From the NCBI GenBank assembly GCA_001636495.1, contig KV440964.1:512666-576665 (forward strand): 64,000 nt of DNA, given 5' to 3'. Under the pieces are notes generated by a model. That model was given only the letters and a program-made list of their open reading frames with translations. It was not told where the DNA came from and did not search any database. Made by a program: the position numbers and the translations under genes. The DNA comes from Sutcliffiella horikoshii (GTDB lineage Bacteria > Bacillota > Bacilli > Bacillales > Bacillaceae_I). This document shows positions 1 to 13,130 of this stretch, piece after piece. The first letter of the stretch is position 1. Each line of letters starts with the position of its first letter.

Positions 1-14
1 CATCACTCACTAAC

Positions 15-455
15 TTACATATATAAATTGATGAGCAGTCCTTTTATCTCACCGATACTGCTCAATATGTTTATTCTTGATTCCTCTTGATTCATCACCT
101 TATCAGTAAGACCGATAAGCGCTTCATCGATCTGCTTCACCATATGAAGATGTCTGGATTGTCCATCATGTGTCCAATGGTGGGATTGGTTCAACTCCAT
201 CCCGAACTCGACCGCCTCTTCCATAAAACGTTTTACCAGTGTCTTATATTTTGCCAAGTCCTGAAAAGAACGTGAATTCCCCAGACGGTCTCCCACCATT
301 TCAATATCCTTCATTAACCTTTGCAATTGCTCGGAATGCAATTTGTTGGAATGCTTTTGCATGACCTCTCCAAAGGCAATGGTAGAGTTGGTGCCACCTT
401 TAGGATCCATTCTTCCCTTTTCTACACTTGTTCTGAGATCGGTTGATATTTTCAA
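15..455 (-). CDS. yaaR: YaaR family protein (DUF327)
   Basis: A 146-residue soluble protein of the DUF327 family, whose biochemical role is unknown. It has no signal peptide or membrane segment, and the predicted composition is mostly helical and charged. The assignment rests on length (the B. subtilis protein is about the same size) and on position directly after darA and tmk, as in B. subtilis. There the next gene is holB. A minus-strand ATG at positions 3-1, 11 nt past this stop codon, could be the holB start, but the window ends there. The start at 455 is the first in-frame ATG. It lies 84 nt from the darA stop, so the gene is probably in the same transcript. Family confidence is good; function is not known. 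Confidence 0.85.
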   Translation of the reverse strand: MKISTDLRTSVEKGRMDPKGGTNSTIAFGEVMQKHSNKLHSEQLQRLMKDIEMVGDRLGNSRSFQDLAKYKTLVKRFMEEAVEFGMELNQSHHWTHDGQSRHLHMVKQIDEALIGLTDKVMNQEESRINILSSIGEIKGLLINLYM

Positions 456-538
456 TGCGGAACGTCCCTTTCCTTTGGCCTTTACTTTTGTGTATACAAC
501 CTTCTAAAAAAGCAGCCCTTCAACCACTTTTCCAACTG

Positions 539-904
<366 letters not shown>

Positions 905-946
905 TTACTTCATTATTTCGTATGTGGTAATAAATATTACCATCTA

Positions 947-1585
947 TTAAAACCCATGTTCTGCAAAATAGGAGATAAGAATATCCCTTACCTGCTCACA
1001 AACAGATTCGAAATCTTTGGATGCATCAACCACAGCAAACCTGTCACGATACTTATCCTTTACCAGATCATAGCCTTCCTTCACCTTGTAGTGGAAATCC
1101 AGCTTCTCCTGATCTAGACGATTGATTTCACGTTTATTATTCGCTGCAATTCGCTCAAGTCCTGCTTCAGGTTCAATATCAAAATAAACAGTTAAGGATG
1201 GCATCATTTTTTCCGTCGCAAATTCATTAATGCCGAGTACATCCTCTACCCCTATTCCTCTTGCATATCCTTGATAGGCCAGAGAACTGTCAATAAAACG
1301 GTCACACAAAACTATTTTATTTTCCTTTAAGGCAGGAATGACCCTCTCCACTAAATGTTGACGGCGGGCAGCTGCATACAGCAATGCCTCTGTTCTCGCA
1401 TCCATCTCTGTATTATCACAATCCAATATGACACTCCGGATCTGCTCGGCAATGGAGATGCCACCAGGCTCCCTTGTCAACAAAATCGGATACTTCCGTT
1501 CAGTCAGCTCTTTCGCTAATTTCTGGATGACAGACGTTTTTCCCGCGCCCTCTGGTCCTTCAAATGTTATAAATAATCCCTTCAC
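947..1585 (-). CDS. tmk: Thymidylate kinase
   Basis: Phosphorylates dTMP to dTDP with ATP, the last dedicated step of dTTP synthesis, in the cytoplasm. The P-loop GPEGAGKT is at residues 10-17 and the DRF motif at 95-97, followed by [11 protein letters not shown] of the substrate site. The reading frame extends upstream, but the real start is a GTG at 1585: it has AAAGGAG 10 nt upstream and gives 212 residues ([10 protein letters not shown]...), the family length. The Shine-Dalgarno sequence overlaps the end of yaaO, whose stop lies 7 nt upstream, so the two are probably translationally coupled. darA and yaaR follow. Confidence 0.97.
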   Translation of the reverse strand: MKGLFITFEGPEGAGKTSVIQKLAKELTERKYPILLTREPGGISIAEQIRSVILDCDNTEMDARTEALLYAAARRQHLVERVIPALKENKIVLCDRFIDSSLAYQGYARGIGVEDVLGINEFATEKMMPSLTVYFDIEPEAGLERIAANNKREINRLDQEKLDFHYKVKEGYDLVKDKYRDRFAVVDASKDFESVCEQVRDILISYFAEHGF

Positions 1586-1592
1586 AAGCGTG

Positions 1593-3083
1593 TTACTCCT
1601 TTTCCTTCTTATATATATACATATAATTACTTTTAAGCCACTCGCTTCCTTGGAACCTGGCACCGTGATTCTCTAGTACCTCGATATATTCCAGTGTGGA
1701 ACGTGTAATTCTCTCCCCCTTGAATAACAGAGGGATTCCTGGTGGATAAGGAATAACAGGTTCGGCTGCAACCTCCCCAACCGCATCCTCCAAGCTGCAT
1801 TTGACCACCTCATAGTCATGTTGCTCACTGAAAGGGATGGCCAATCGGCTTATTTCTACCGGAAACGGCGGGATGATCAATCTTCCCTTTTCCTTTCCAT
1901 CCTTTGTTTGACCCAATAATGCTCGGGCTATTCTCTCTATCATATCATGTTTTTTATCATTAACCGCCAGCGGCAAAACAATTAATACATTCTGCGGGTC
2001 TGCCAACTCGACAAAGAGTCCTTCTTTTTCAAGAAGCTGCTGTAATTCAAAGCCAGTCAGACCGGTAGTGGAACGAAGAGTCAGCTTTAACGGATCCACC
2101 TGCAATCCACTTTTAGGGACAACCACTTCCACCCCTTCAATTTTGCCTATTACCTGATGGATATCTGTTATGTCATCGTATAAGTCTCTCACTTCCTGCT
2201 CATGCATGGACGCAAGATAGTACCTTGCAATATCCAACGACGCCATCAACGGATAGGACGGACTGCTAGACTGCAACATTTTCAAATAATGAGCAATTCT
2301 TTTATTCTTCACTCTATCCCCCTGCACATGCAGGAAAGATGCCATCGTCATTGCCGGAAGGGTTTTATGTGCAGATTGCACTACAACATCCGCCCCTGAT
2401 GCCAATGCCGACTTTGGAAAAGGTTTACCCAATATAAAGTGTGCTCCATGCGCTTCATCCACCAACACCGGTAGATTATATGAATGGATGATAGTAACCA
2501 GCTCATCGAGTCTCATTGCTACTCCATAATAATTGGGATTCGTTAAAATAACTGCCTCTATCCCATCAACCGTCTCCAAGGCTTCTTGTAACTGATTTGG
2601 CTTGATGGAGACGGCTACCCCCAACCTCTCATCGACCTCACATGATAAAAAAACAGGCTCTGCTCCAGCAAGCTCCAAACCGTTCAGGATGGATTTATGA
2701 CAGTTTCGTTGAACGAGCACTTTACTTCCTCTGCTACATGTTCCCATAATCATTGCCAAATTCCCGACTGTCGACCCATTCACAAGGAAAAACGTTTCCT
2801 TTGCCCTGTACAGGTCAGCAGCCAATCTTTGTGCTTCCTCAATAATCCCCTCAGAATCATGTAAATCATCCAACCCTGTAATCTCTGTCGCATCCAACTT
2901 CAATATATCCTCAAAATACCCGCTTGCTTCAGCAGGAAAAACAGTCCCAAACTTATGCCCAGGTACATGACCGGACAAGGGAGAACTCTCCCAATGCTTT
3001 TTAAGCGCTGAAAACAGCGGTGTTTTATTCTGGTCCAACACTAAGTCCACCCTCTTGCTAACCTTTTCCCGCTTATCTTTCAT
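1593..3083 (-). CDS. yaaO: Orn/Lys/Arg decarboxylase family PLP enzyme (YaaO)
   Basis: A fold-type I PLP-dependent decarboxylase of the ornithine/lysine/arginine group, related to SpeA. DEAHG (residues 209-213) is the cofactor-contact Asp motif, and SAHKTLP contains the probable Schiff-base lysine (K240). The N-terminal FHVPGHK-like signature appears as GHVPGHKFG (38-46). The substrate cannot be decided from sequence; arginine or lysine is most likely. The first ATG (3083) has a weak ribosome site. A GTG at 3041 has AGAGGGTGG in front and would give the shorter N-terminus seen in relatives, so it may be the true start. Directly upstream of tmk in one operon. Confidence 0.9.
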   Translation of the reverse strand: MKDKREKVSKRVDLVLDQNKTPLFSALKKHWESSPLSGHVPGHKFGTVFPAEASGYFEDILKLDATEITGLDDLHDSEGIIEEAQRLAADLYRAKETFFLVNGSTVGNLAMIMGTCSRGSKVLVQRNCHKSILNGLELAGAEPVFLSCEVDERLGVAVSIKPNQLQEALETVDGIEAVILTNPNYYGVAMRLDELVTIIHSYNLPVLVDEAHGAHFILGKPFPKSALASGADVVVQSAHKTLPAMTMASFLHVQGDRVKNKRIAHYLKMLQSSSPSYPLMASLDIARYYLASMHEQEVRDLYDDITDIHQVIGKIEGVEVVVPKSGLQVDPLKLTLRSTTGLTGFELQQLLEKEGLFVELADPQNVLIVLPLAVNDKKHDMIERIARALLGQTKDGKEKGRLIIPPFPVEISRLAIPFSEQHDYEVVKCSLEDAVGEVAAEPVIPYPPGIPLLFKGERITRSTLEYIEVLENHGARFQGSEWLKSNYMYIYKKEKE

Positions 3084-3148
3084 TAAGCTGATCTAATACC
3101 ATTATAACGGATAGACCGTTAGACTCATAGTTACCCAACTATCTCGCG

Positions 3149-3178
3149 AAAAAAATAAAAGCCCTTAAAGGACTTTTC
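3149..3178 (-). terminator. Rho-independent terminator after csfB
   Basis: On the minus strand, a short hairpin (AAGTCC / GGGCTT around TTTAA) followed by a T-rich run, 27 nt beyond the csfB stop. It separates csfB from yaaO. Confidence 0.7.
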
Positions 3179-3204
3179 ATTTTACACACTTTTTAACAAT
3201 CTTT

Positions 3205-3405
3205 TTAAGAGAAAATTTTCGGAATTGTAATCTTACGGAGCTGTTTGAGATAAAACTTATACTTTGGATCTTCTACTTCCGTCTGCAACATCGTGCCCTC
3301 GCACTCCGTACAGATAAACTCCGTGTACAGATGGATTCCTCTTTCTTTCTGCTCTTCACAAACAATACACGTTTCCCCAATTGATGAATGAATGGCTGAC
3401 TTCAT
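3205..3405 (-). CDS. csfB: Anti-sigma-G factor Gin (CsfB)
   Basis: A small zinc-binding anti-sigma factor. In B. subtilis it blocks premature sigma-G activity in the forespore and sigma-E activity in the wrong compartment. The cysteines form two CxxC pairs (C13/C16 and C32/C35 of the 66-residue product), with GIHLYTEFICTEC strongly like the B. subtilis protein. The frame is open upstream to 3450, but GGAGGTGG lies 10-11 nt before the ATG at 3405, and this start gives the family length. A promoter with sigma-F/G consensus precedes it. In B. subtilis xpaC and yaaN follow csfB; here the next gene is yaaO. Confidence 0.92.
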   Translation of the reverse strand: MKSAIHSSIGETCIVCEEQKERGIHLYTEFICTECEGTMLQTEVEDPKYKFYLKQLRKITIPKIFS

Positions 3406-3429
3406 ATCTCTTTCTCCACCTCCATCCAC

Positions 3430-3458
3430 TATTCTAACCAGATTGACCAATTGTATAC
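3430..3458 (-). promoter_or_regulatory. Candidate sigma-F/sigma-G promoter of csfB
   Basis: Minus strand: -35 GTATA (3458-3454), 14-nt spacer, -10 GGTTAGAATA (3439-3430). The -10 matches the forespore consensus GGNNANANTW at every fixed position. csfB is a known sigma-F gene in B. subtilis, which supports the call. Confidence 0.6.
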
Positions 3459-3682
3459 TACTTTAGTAAAATCCCAGCCTACCAATCTTCTACATCTAGT
3501 GTATGTAAGGCCTACTAGTCTGTGTTTGTCTTGAAATAAAAAAAGATGGGCGGTTTTTTGGAGGTTTTATTGAGTGAGAGGTGTTTTGTTTTGTTTTGTT
3601 GGAGGGGTGGATGAAGACCATAATCAGACTAAAACCTTGATATAGATCCTGCCAGCTATACTTTTATAAGCCGCGTGTTTTT
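3459..3682. other. Intergenic, G/T-rich, no gene seen
   Basis: About 220 bp between the csfB promoter and the first short-repeat block. The segment from about 3540 to 3612 is G/T-rich on the plus strand, with runs of GTTTT and GGAGG. No coding sequence or RNA gene is recognised. Confidence 0.5.
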
Positions 3683-3734
3683 TTTATCCGCTAAGTTTTC
3701 CATTTATCCGCTAACTTTTCGATTTATCCGCTGA
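3683..3734. repeat. Tandem 20-21 bp repeat, TTTATCCGCTAACTTTTC type
   Basis: Two and a half head-to-tail units of TTTATCCGCTAAgTTTTCca, TTTATCCGCTAACTTTTCga and TTTATCCGCTga. The unit resembles that at 4059-4131, with CC replaced by AA. No gene lies in it. Confidence 0.8.
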
Positions 3735-4000
3735 ATGAAGACCTTTCTGAGAGAAGATGCCTTTATGGAAGGTCTTCGTGAAGGTGATGAAGACCTTTGT
3801 GATGGGAAAAATTTTGGCGCAAGGTCCTCATCGTGGCAATGAAGACCTTTCCGAGAGAAAAATGAGCCCCAAAGTGTCTTCATACCCATGATGAAGACAC
3901 TTTCGGACAGAAAAGCCACCTTCAAATTGTCTTCATACTTTCTTCATATGCCTCATGATGACAATCTCAACGAGAAAACCTCCTCCAAATTGTCTTTAAA
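3735..4000. repeat. Array of five ~50-bp hairpin repeats (GAAGACCT...AGGTCTTC)
   Basis: Five tandem units of about 45-60 bp, starting near 3735, 3786, 3839, 3891 and 3954. Each begins ATGAAGAC or TGATGACA, has a central GAGAgAA-like loop and ends with the complementary GGTCTTC, GTGTCTTC or ATTGTCTT. Arms change together: GAAGACCTT pairs with AAGGTCTTC, while GACAAT pairs with ATTGTC. Related arrays lie at 25905-26157 and 45202-45300. Function unknown. Confidence 0.8.
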
Positions 4001-4058
4001 ACATTGATGAAGGGGTTAAACACATTAAATCGTTATTATAGGATCGGACCAGTGTTGG

Positions 4059-4131
4059 TTTATAAGCGAACTTTTCATTTTATTGTCCATGTTTTCATTT
4101 TATAAGCCAACTTTTCGTTTTATAAGCCAAG
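4059..4131. repeat. Tandem 20-bp repeat, TTTATAAGCCAACTTTTCG type
   Basis: Three to four head-to-tail units of about 20 bp with core TTTATAAGC(G/C)AACTTTTC, one of them degenerate. A shorter version occurs at the same place beside the second rRNA operon (26218-26270). Confidence 0.8.
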
Positions 4132-4200
4132 TCGCACCATTTAAAGGCCATTCGACACCAACTGACAAAAAACACTTCCCAAAAAAGTCTCACAAAACAA

Positions 4201-4237
4201 AAAAAAACCAGCGCCTAATTTAATAAGCACTGGTCTT
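4201..4237 (-). terminator. rRNA operon 1 terminator
   Basis: Minus strand hairpin ACCAGTGC...GCGCTGGT followed by a run of T, 12 nt past the 5S end. It is repeated in near-identical form after the second operon. Confidence 0.85.
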
Positions 4238-4248
4238 CCATAAATTTG

Positions 4249-4365
4249 CCTGGCAACGTCCTACTCTCACAGGGGGAGATCCCCCAACTACCATCGGCGC
4301 TGAAGAGCTTAACTTCCGTGTTCGGTATGGGAACGGGTGTGGCCTCTTCGCCATCATTACCAGAC
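4249..4365 (-). rRNA. rrf: 5S ribosomal RNA (operon 1)
   Basis: About 117 nt. The minus strand reads TCTGGTAATGATGGCGAAGAGG... and ends ...GTAGGACGTTGCCAGG, with the central CCGAACACGGAAGTTAAG of bacterial 5S rRNA. The ends pair as helix I. Third gene of the operon. Confidence 0.95.
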
Positions 4366-4453
4366 ATATTCAGTTGAAGGTTGATCCTTCAAAACTAGAT
4401 AATGTGTTCATATCAAGATATTCATATCGTTCACTTATTTCAATACTTATTTG

Positions 4454-9133
<4,680 letters not shown>

Positions 9134-9274
9134 GAGTCTGAGCTTTTGCTCAAAATTTGCTAGCTTGTATTACTTAAATCATTTTGCCGATTCCGTAGAA
9201 CCGACGTTATGACGCTGTTGTTTTGTTTAGTTTTCAAAGAACTCTTTTCGCCGTTCTCTCGAAGCGACTTTATT

Positions 9275-9391
9275 ATCTTACCACATGCTTCCGAAACAAG
9301 TCAACAACTTTTTAAAAGTATTTTTGATTTATGTAATCGGTCGTTTGTGACAACGAAATATAATATACCATTTAAATAAAGTAGAAGTCAA
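9275..9391 (-). promoter_or_regulatory. Tandem promoters of rRNA operon 1
   Basis: Two sigma-A promoters on the minus strand. P1: TTGACT (9391-9386), 18-nt spacer, TATATT (9367-9362). P2: TTGACT (9304-9299), 18-nt spacer, TAAGAT (9280-9275). Tandem promoters are usual for Bacillus rrn operons. The leader of about 140 nt downstream is shared with operon 2; the promoters are not. Confidence 0.75.
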
Positions 9392-9401
9392 TGATAAAAA
9401 T

Positions 9402-9430
9402 AAAAAAACCTCCTTTATTTTTAGGAGGGC
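9402..9430 (-). terminator. bofA terminator
   Basis: Minus strand CCTCCT-AAAAATAA-AGGAGG hairpin followed by seven T, 23 nt after the bofA stop and just before the rRNA promoters. Confidence 0.85.
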
Positions 9431-9452
9431 TGTTTGATGCTTGAATATCATC

Positions 9453-9716
9453 TCATAATATATACATTTGAATGATTACCAAAGAGATGACACCAGGTAT
9501 TCCTAGTAGTCCAGAAATGGCTGCAGTGGCAGGATTAATTGGTACGTGTATCCCCATGGAATTTCCAAAGGCGTTTAAGAAGAATAAAAAAAGCGCCCCA
9601 ATCATTACTTTTATAAGTGTCTGTCCGGCAAAGCGCAATGGCTTGATTGGTGTTCCCACCAACAGAACAAGTAAGATCAGCCCGCCTATCAGTGCTATTA
9701 CCAGTAACGGTTCCAT
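9453..9716 (-). CDS. bofA: Sporulation membrane protein BofA (pro-sigma-K processing inhibitor)
   Basis: An 87-residue integral membrane protein of the outer forespore membrane. In B. subtilis it works with SpoIVFA to hold the SpoIVFB protease inactive until the sigma-G signal. Two to three hydrophobic segments are visible (residues 4-22, 35-50 and 65-85), together with the family segment NPATAAISGLLGIPG in the C-terminal half. The start at 9716 has GAGGGGG 8 nt upstream. Last gene of the dnaX-ebfC-recR-yaaL cluster, but a terminator ends yaaL before it, so it should have its own promoter. Confidence 0.95.
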   Translation of the reverse strand: MEPLLVIALIGGLILLVLLVGTPIKPLRFAGQTLIKVMIGALFLFFLNAFGNSMGIHVPINPATAAISGLLGIPGVISLVIIQMYIL

Positions 9717-9820
9717 TATGTTTCCCCCTCTTGCCAGCTTGTACTAAACTATATGTGAGAGGCTTACAGTTAAGAACTTGCTATGTTAATAATAGTCTCT
9801 ATTAAATGAGTTAATAAAAA

Positions 9821-9846
9821 AGTAGCTGAATGATTCATCAGCTACT
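9821..9846 (-). terminator. yaaL terminator overlapping its stop codon
   Basis: Minus strand hairpin AGTAGCTGA-TGAATC-ATTCAGCTACT followed by T residues. The TAG stop of yaaL lies inside the 5' arm. Confidence 0.85.
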
Positions 9847-10054
9847 TTTTCACCATACGTGTACGAACTTCTCTTAATAAGAAGAGATACTTGGCTTCTG
9901 CCACTTTCAGTTGGCAGATCACTTCTTCTGAGGGATCCACGCTTTTATCCACGAGACTCTTTTGTTTTGCCCATCGATTTTTACATTCTTCTGTTGTTTC
10001 CATCAATTTATGATCGAACTGTTTTTTTAAGCGGTCTTTTTTTCGAAAGAACAT
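9842..10054 (-). CDS. yaaL: YaaL family protein (DUF2508)
   Basis: A 70-residue, highly charged helical protein (MFFRKKDRLKKQFD...) of the DUF2508 family, found next to recR in Bacillaceae. Function unknown. The frame is open further upstream from a TTG, but AAAGGGG before the ATG at 10054 and the family N-terminus (M-F-x-R-K) favour this start. It follows recR, probably in one transcript, and ends in a terminator. Confidence 0.85.
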   Translation of the reverse strand: MFFRKKDRLKKQFDHKLMETTEECKNRWAKQKSLVDKSVDPSEEVICQLKVAEAKYLFLLREVRTRMVKK

Positions 10055-10164
10055 AGGTTGTGTTAACCCCTTTACCAATTAAGTCATTACTTGTACCCTT
10101 GGCTTGCATAAGACTCTGTTAAACACCGCTGTCCGCAACGGGCTTTGCTTTACTCTCAGTAGTC

Positions 10165-10761
10165 TTAAATCTCCCGTCTTCCCTCAAGGGCTTTGGATAA
10201 AGTCACTTCATCTGCATATTCTAGATCTCCGCCTACAGGAAGTCCATGAGCAATACGAGTCATTTTTATTCCGGATGGCTTTAATAATCTAGATATATAC
10301 ATGGCGGTCGCTTCGCCTTCTATATTAGGGTTGGTTGCAAGAATCAGTTCCTGAACCTCATCATCTTGCAATCGTTTGATAAGTTCCGGAATCTTGATAT
10401 CTTCTGGGCCGATGCCATCCATCGGGGAAATTGCCCCATGCAAGACATGGTAGAGACCGTTATAGTCCCTCATTTTTTCCATTGCGATGACATCCTTGGT
10501 TTCCTGCACGACACATATGATGGTTCTGTTCCTTCTATTATCCTCACAGATATAGCATGGATCCTTGTCTGTGATATGTCCACATACAGAACAATAGGAA
10601 AGGTTTCTTTTGGCATTAACTAAAGCTTTTGCAAAATCAAGCACAGTGTCTTCTTTCATATTAAGTACGAAAAAAGCCAGACGAGCGGCCGTTTTCGGGC
10701 CGATACCTGGCAATTTCATAAAGCTGTCGATCAGCTTTGATATAGGCTCAGGATAGTGCAT
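10165..10761 (-). CDS. recR: Recombination mediator RecR
   Basis: Works with RecF and RecO to load RecA on SSB-covered gapped DNA. The 198-residue protein has a helix-hairpin-helix near residues 10-30 ([13 protein letters not shown]), a four-cysteine zinc site (C57, C60, C69, C72) and a Toprim domain (about 80-175, with VVQETKDV and the [13 protein letters not shown] acidic motif). Length equals the family. It starts 10 nt after ebfC and follows dnaX, a widespread arrangement. Confidence 0.97.
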   Translation of the reverse strand: MHYPEPISKLIDSFMKLPGIGPKTAARLAFFVLNMKEDTVLDFAKALVNAKRNLSYCSVCGHITDKDPCYICEDNRRNRTIICVVQETKDVIAMEKMRDYNGLYHVLHGAISPMDGIGPEDIKIPELIKRLQDDEVQELILATNPNIEGEATAMYISRLLKPSGIKMTRIAHGLPVGGDLEYADEVTLSKALEGRREI

Positions 10762-10771
10762 AAAGGTCCTC

Positions 10772-11101
10772 CTAGAAAAGTCCTGGCATGTTTAACCCTT
10801 TAGTGAATTGACCCATGGTGTCATTAGTTAACTCTTCCATTTTCTTAAGGGCATCGTTTGTTGCTGCTAGAACCAAGTCTTGTAGCATTTCAATATCTTC
10901 AGGGTCTACCACTTCTTCTTTGATATTCACTTCGATAATTTCCTTCTGGCCATTAACAACAACTGTTACCATACCGCCGCCAGCAGTACCTTCCATTGTC
11001 TTTTCAGCCAGCTCTTCTTGAGCTTTCGCCATATCCTTTTGCATTTTTTGCATCTGTTTCATCATTTTTTGCATGTTACCCATTCCGCCGCCACGCATCA
11101 T
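10772..11101 (-). CDS. ebfC: Nucleoid-associated protein, YbaB/EbfC family
   Basis: A small dimeric DNA-binding protein (YaaK in B. subtilis) of the YbaB/EbfC family. The sequence has the Met/Gln/Lys-rich N-terminal helix ([19 protein letters not shown]), the central [12 protein letters not shown] strands and the C-terminal MPGLF. The start is taken as the ATG at 11101, because GGAGG lies 8 nt before it; the upstream TTG frame start is inside the Shine-Dalgarno. The product is 109 residues. Lies between dnaX and recR. Confidence 0.95.
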   Translation of the reverse strand: MMRGGGMGNMQKMMKQMQKMQKDMAKAQEELAEKTMEGTAGGGMVTVVVNGQKEIIEVNIKEEVVDPEDIEMLQDLVLAATNDALKKMEELTNDTMGQFTKGLNMPGLF

Positions 11102-11137
11102 AATAAATTCCTCCAATACTATATTTGTAGTTAATTT

Positions 11138-12829
11138 TTATTCCTTTATTTCTACAAGGTCAGGACCGACGAGTTTTTTCGCTTCTTCAATGAAGGGGTC
11201 GTCTTTTGCCTCGTCGCCCTCTTCATCACTTTTTTGCCCGCGAATGAATCCTTCTCTTATTTTCAGCCATTCTTCTTCCGGAACGGCCAGCATATCATAA
11301 GATTTGCCGGTAAGCTCGAGGATGATTTGCTCCAAGTTCTGCTTGACCGGTTCATCGGATGCCATTTTGCAATGTATTTCATATTTAAACTTTAACACAA
11401 AAGCACTGCTCGCTGCAGCTACAGGTTCACTATCGGTCAACAGGGCTGCATGGGATACTTTGTTCTGCTTGCGCAATGCTTCCAGTAATTGAGCCCAGCT
11501 GCCTTTGATGCTATCTAGATCTCCTCTTGTTGCCTGCTTCAGTACTTCCTGGATTCGGCCGGTTGCAGGCTTGAACCCGTTTCTTGTTCCTCCACCGCTT
11601 CTTGCTGGTGCCTTGGTTGGTGCATTTACTTTTGCTGCTCCGCCTACATTTCCAGCGGCAAGCTCCTTCACTTTGCTTTCAAGCATGGTGATTTTCTTTT
11701 GTAGAAGATTCACCTGATCTTGATTGGCCGCTTCCTGTGTAGAAGATTCAAGCTGACAAAGCTTCACGAGTGCCACTTCTAGGTAAATCCGTGGATGGTT
11801 CGTCCACTTCATTTCCTGCTGACTTTTATTCAGGATATCAATTGTGTCATAAATCGTCTCAGCTGGGATTTCCTCTGCAAACCGTTGAAACGCCTCATCC
11901 ACCTGCACCCTGTCCAAGATTTGTTCAAGATTTGGTGCCGTTTTATATAGAAGCATGTCACGGTAATAGAAGATAAGATCTTCTAGAAACCTGGCTGGAT
12001 CCTTTCCTGATTGAAATACCTGATGGAGGGAATCCAACGCCTCTGCAACATTTTTATGATACAGGCCATGTACGATATCTGTCAGGAAAGTTTGCGAGAC
12101 AGATCCAGTGATGGCAAGTGCATCCCCGACGGTCAACATCCCGTCACTGAAAGAGATTGCCTGATCCATCAGGCTGAGGGCGTCACGCATCCCTCCTTCA
12201 GCCGCTCGAGCAATGACAGCCAGAGCTTGTGGCTCAGCTTCAATAGCTTGTGCTTGTAAAACAGTAGATAGCCTTCCGACAATCGACTCCCCTGTAATCC
12301 TTTTAAAATCAAAACGCTGACACCGCGAGATTATCGTCAAAGGAATTTTATGAGGCTCTGTTGTTGCCAAAATAAAGAGGACATGTTTCGGAGGTTCTTC
12401 AAGCGTCTTTAATAACGCATTGAACGCTCCGATCGAAAGCATATGTACTTCATCTATAATATAAACTTTGTACTTGACTGAACTTGGAGCATATTTGACC
12501 TTGTCACGGATATCACGGATTTCGTCGACTCCATTATTGGAGGCCGCATCAATTTCTATGACATCAGAAATAGATCCATCTGTAATGCCTTTACAGGAAG
12601 GACACTCATTGCAAGGTTCTGCAACTGGGGCATGTTCACAGTTAACCGCTTTGGCAAGTATTTTGGCCGCACTTGTTTTTCCAGTTCCTCTTGGGCCGGA
12701 GAACAAGTAGGCGTGAGAAAACTTCTGTTGAAGCAGGGCGTTTTGTAAGGTTTGGGTTATATGTTCTTGTCCCACGACGTCTGCAAAGGTCTGTGGTCGA
12801 AAAACACGATATAAAGCTTGATATGCCAC
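11138..12829 (-). CDS. dnaX: DNA polymerase III subunit tau/gamma
   Basis: The clamp-loader ATPase that loads the DnaN sliding clamp and links polymerase to helicase. Walker A GPRGTGKT is at residues 45-52 and the zinc-site cysteines at C64, C73, C76 and C79. The DEVHML Walker B and SRC (arginine finger) motif ISRCQRF follow, then a Lys/Ala/Gly-rich linker and a C-terminal tau domain. The GTG at 12829 is preferred to the TTG at 12832 because AAGGAGG is then 8 nt away; this gives 563 residues, as in B. subtilis. First gene of dnaX-ebfC-recR-yaaL. Confidence 0.96.
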   Translation of the reverse strand: MAYQALYRVFRPQTFADVVGQEHITQTLQNALLQQKFSHAYLFSGPRGTGKTSAAKILAKAVNCEHAPVAEPCNECPSCKGITDGSISDVIEIDAASNNGVDEIRDIRDKVKYAPSSVKYKVYIIDEVHMLSIGAFNALLKTLEEPPKHVLFILATTEPHKIPLTIISRCQRFDFKRITGESIVGRLSTVLQAQAIEAEPQALAVIARAAEGGMRDALSLMDQAISFSDGMLTVGDALAITGSVSQTFLTDIVHGLYHKNVAEALDSLHQVFQSGKDPARFLEDLIFYYRDMLLYKTAPNLEQILDRVQVDEAFQRFAEEIPAETIYDTIDILNKSQQEMKWTNHPRIYLEVALVKLCQLESSTQEAANQDQVNLLQKKITMLESKVKELAAGNVGGAAKVNAPTKAPARSGGGTRNGFKPATGRIQEVLKQATRGDLDSIKGSWAQLLEALRKQNKVSHAALLTDSEPVAAASSAFVLKFKYEIHCKMASDEPVKQNLEQIILELTGKSYDMLAVPEEEWLKIREGFIRGQKSDEEGDEAKDDPFIEEAKKLVGPDLVEIKE

Positions 12830-12927
12830 CAATATGCCCTCCTTCTTTTTTATCCTCTTTCATTATACCGTAAGGCTTGGGTAAAATAAAATGTTTGTTC
12901 CGTGTTGAGGGTTATTAATAGTTTGAT

Positions 12928-13050
12928 CGTTCCTTTCCGCTGCAGGCACTCGCTTTCCGCGGGGCGCTGCTTGAGCCTCCTCACTCCGTTGCGGGGTCTC
13001 AACCTACCGCTACCTCCCGCAGGAGTCGAGTGCCTTCCGCTCCAATCCAC
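12928..13050 (-). repeat. 125-bp covarying palindromic repeat, copy 1
   Basis: Between dnaX and the SRP RNA terminator, in minus orientation. Shares the core GAGACCCCGCAACGGAGTG...GGAGGCTC with six other copies in the window. Its middle helix is GGCACTCG pairing with CGAGTGCC, unlike any other copy but still complementary. The outermost arms pair poorly here, so this may be a decaying copy. Confidence 0.85.
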
Positions 13051-13084
13051 TTATTTGTTTAGCATTTGATCTTTAAATACATGA

Positions 13085-13115
13085 AAAAACCCACCCTAGA
13101 GACTAGAGTGGGTTG
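13085..13115 (-). terminator. SRP RNA terminator
   Basis: Minus strand hairpin AACCCACTCTAG...CTAGGGTGGGTT with six T, 16 nt after the SRP RNA. Confidence 0.9.
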
Positions 13116-13130
13116 ATTACTTTTATTTAA

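Noticed and set aside
947-1663. N-terminal extension of tmk to 1663, and similar extensions of dnaN, rnpA, spoIIIJ and yybS
   Set aside because: The extra codons overlap neighbouring genes or origin sequence, lack ribosome sites and are absent from family members; internal starts have good Shine-Dalgarno sequences.
3704-3925. 73-residue minus-strand open frame within the hairpin array (and a 141-residue one at 25635-26060)
   Set aside because: The translated repeat units are low complexity, the frames are not kept between the two arrays, and no ribosome site is seen.
3735-4000. Possible CRISPR array
   Set aside because: The units are hairpins with changes in both arms and no unique equal-length spacers; no cas genes are present.
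11138-12829. Programmed frameshift in dnaX, as in E. coli
   Set aside because: No clear A6/AAG slippery site with stem-loop was noticed, and Bacillus does not need a short gamma form.
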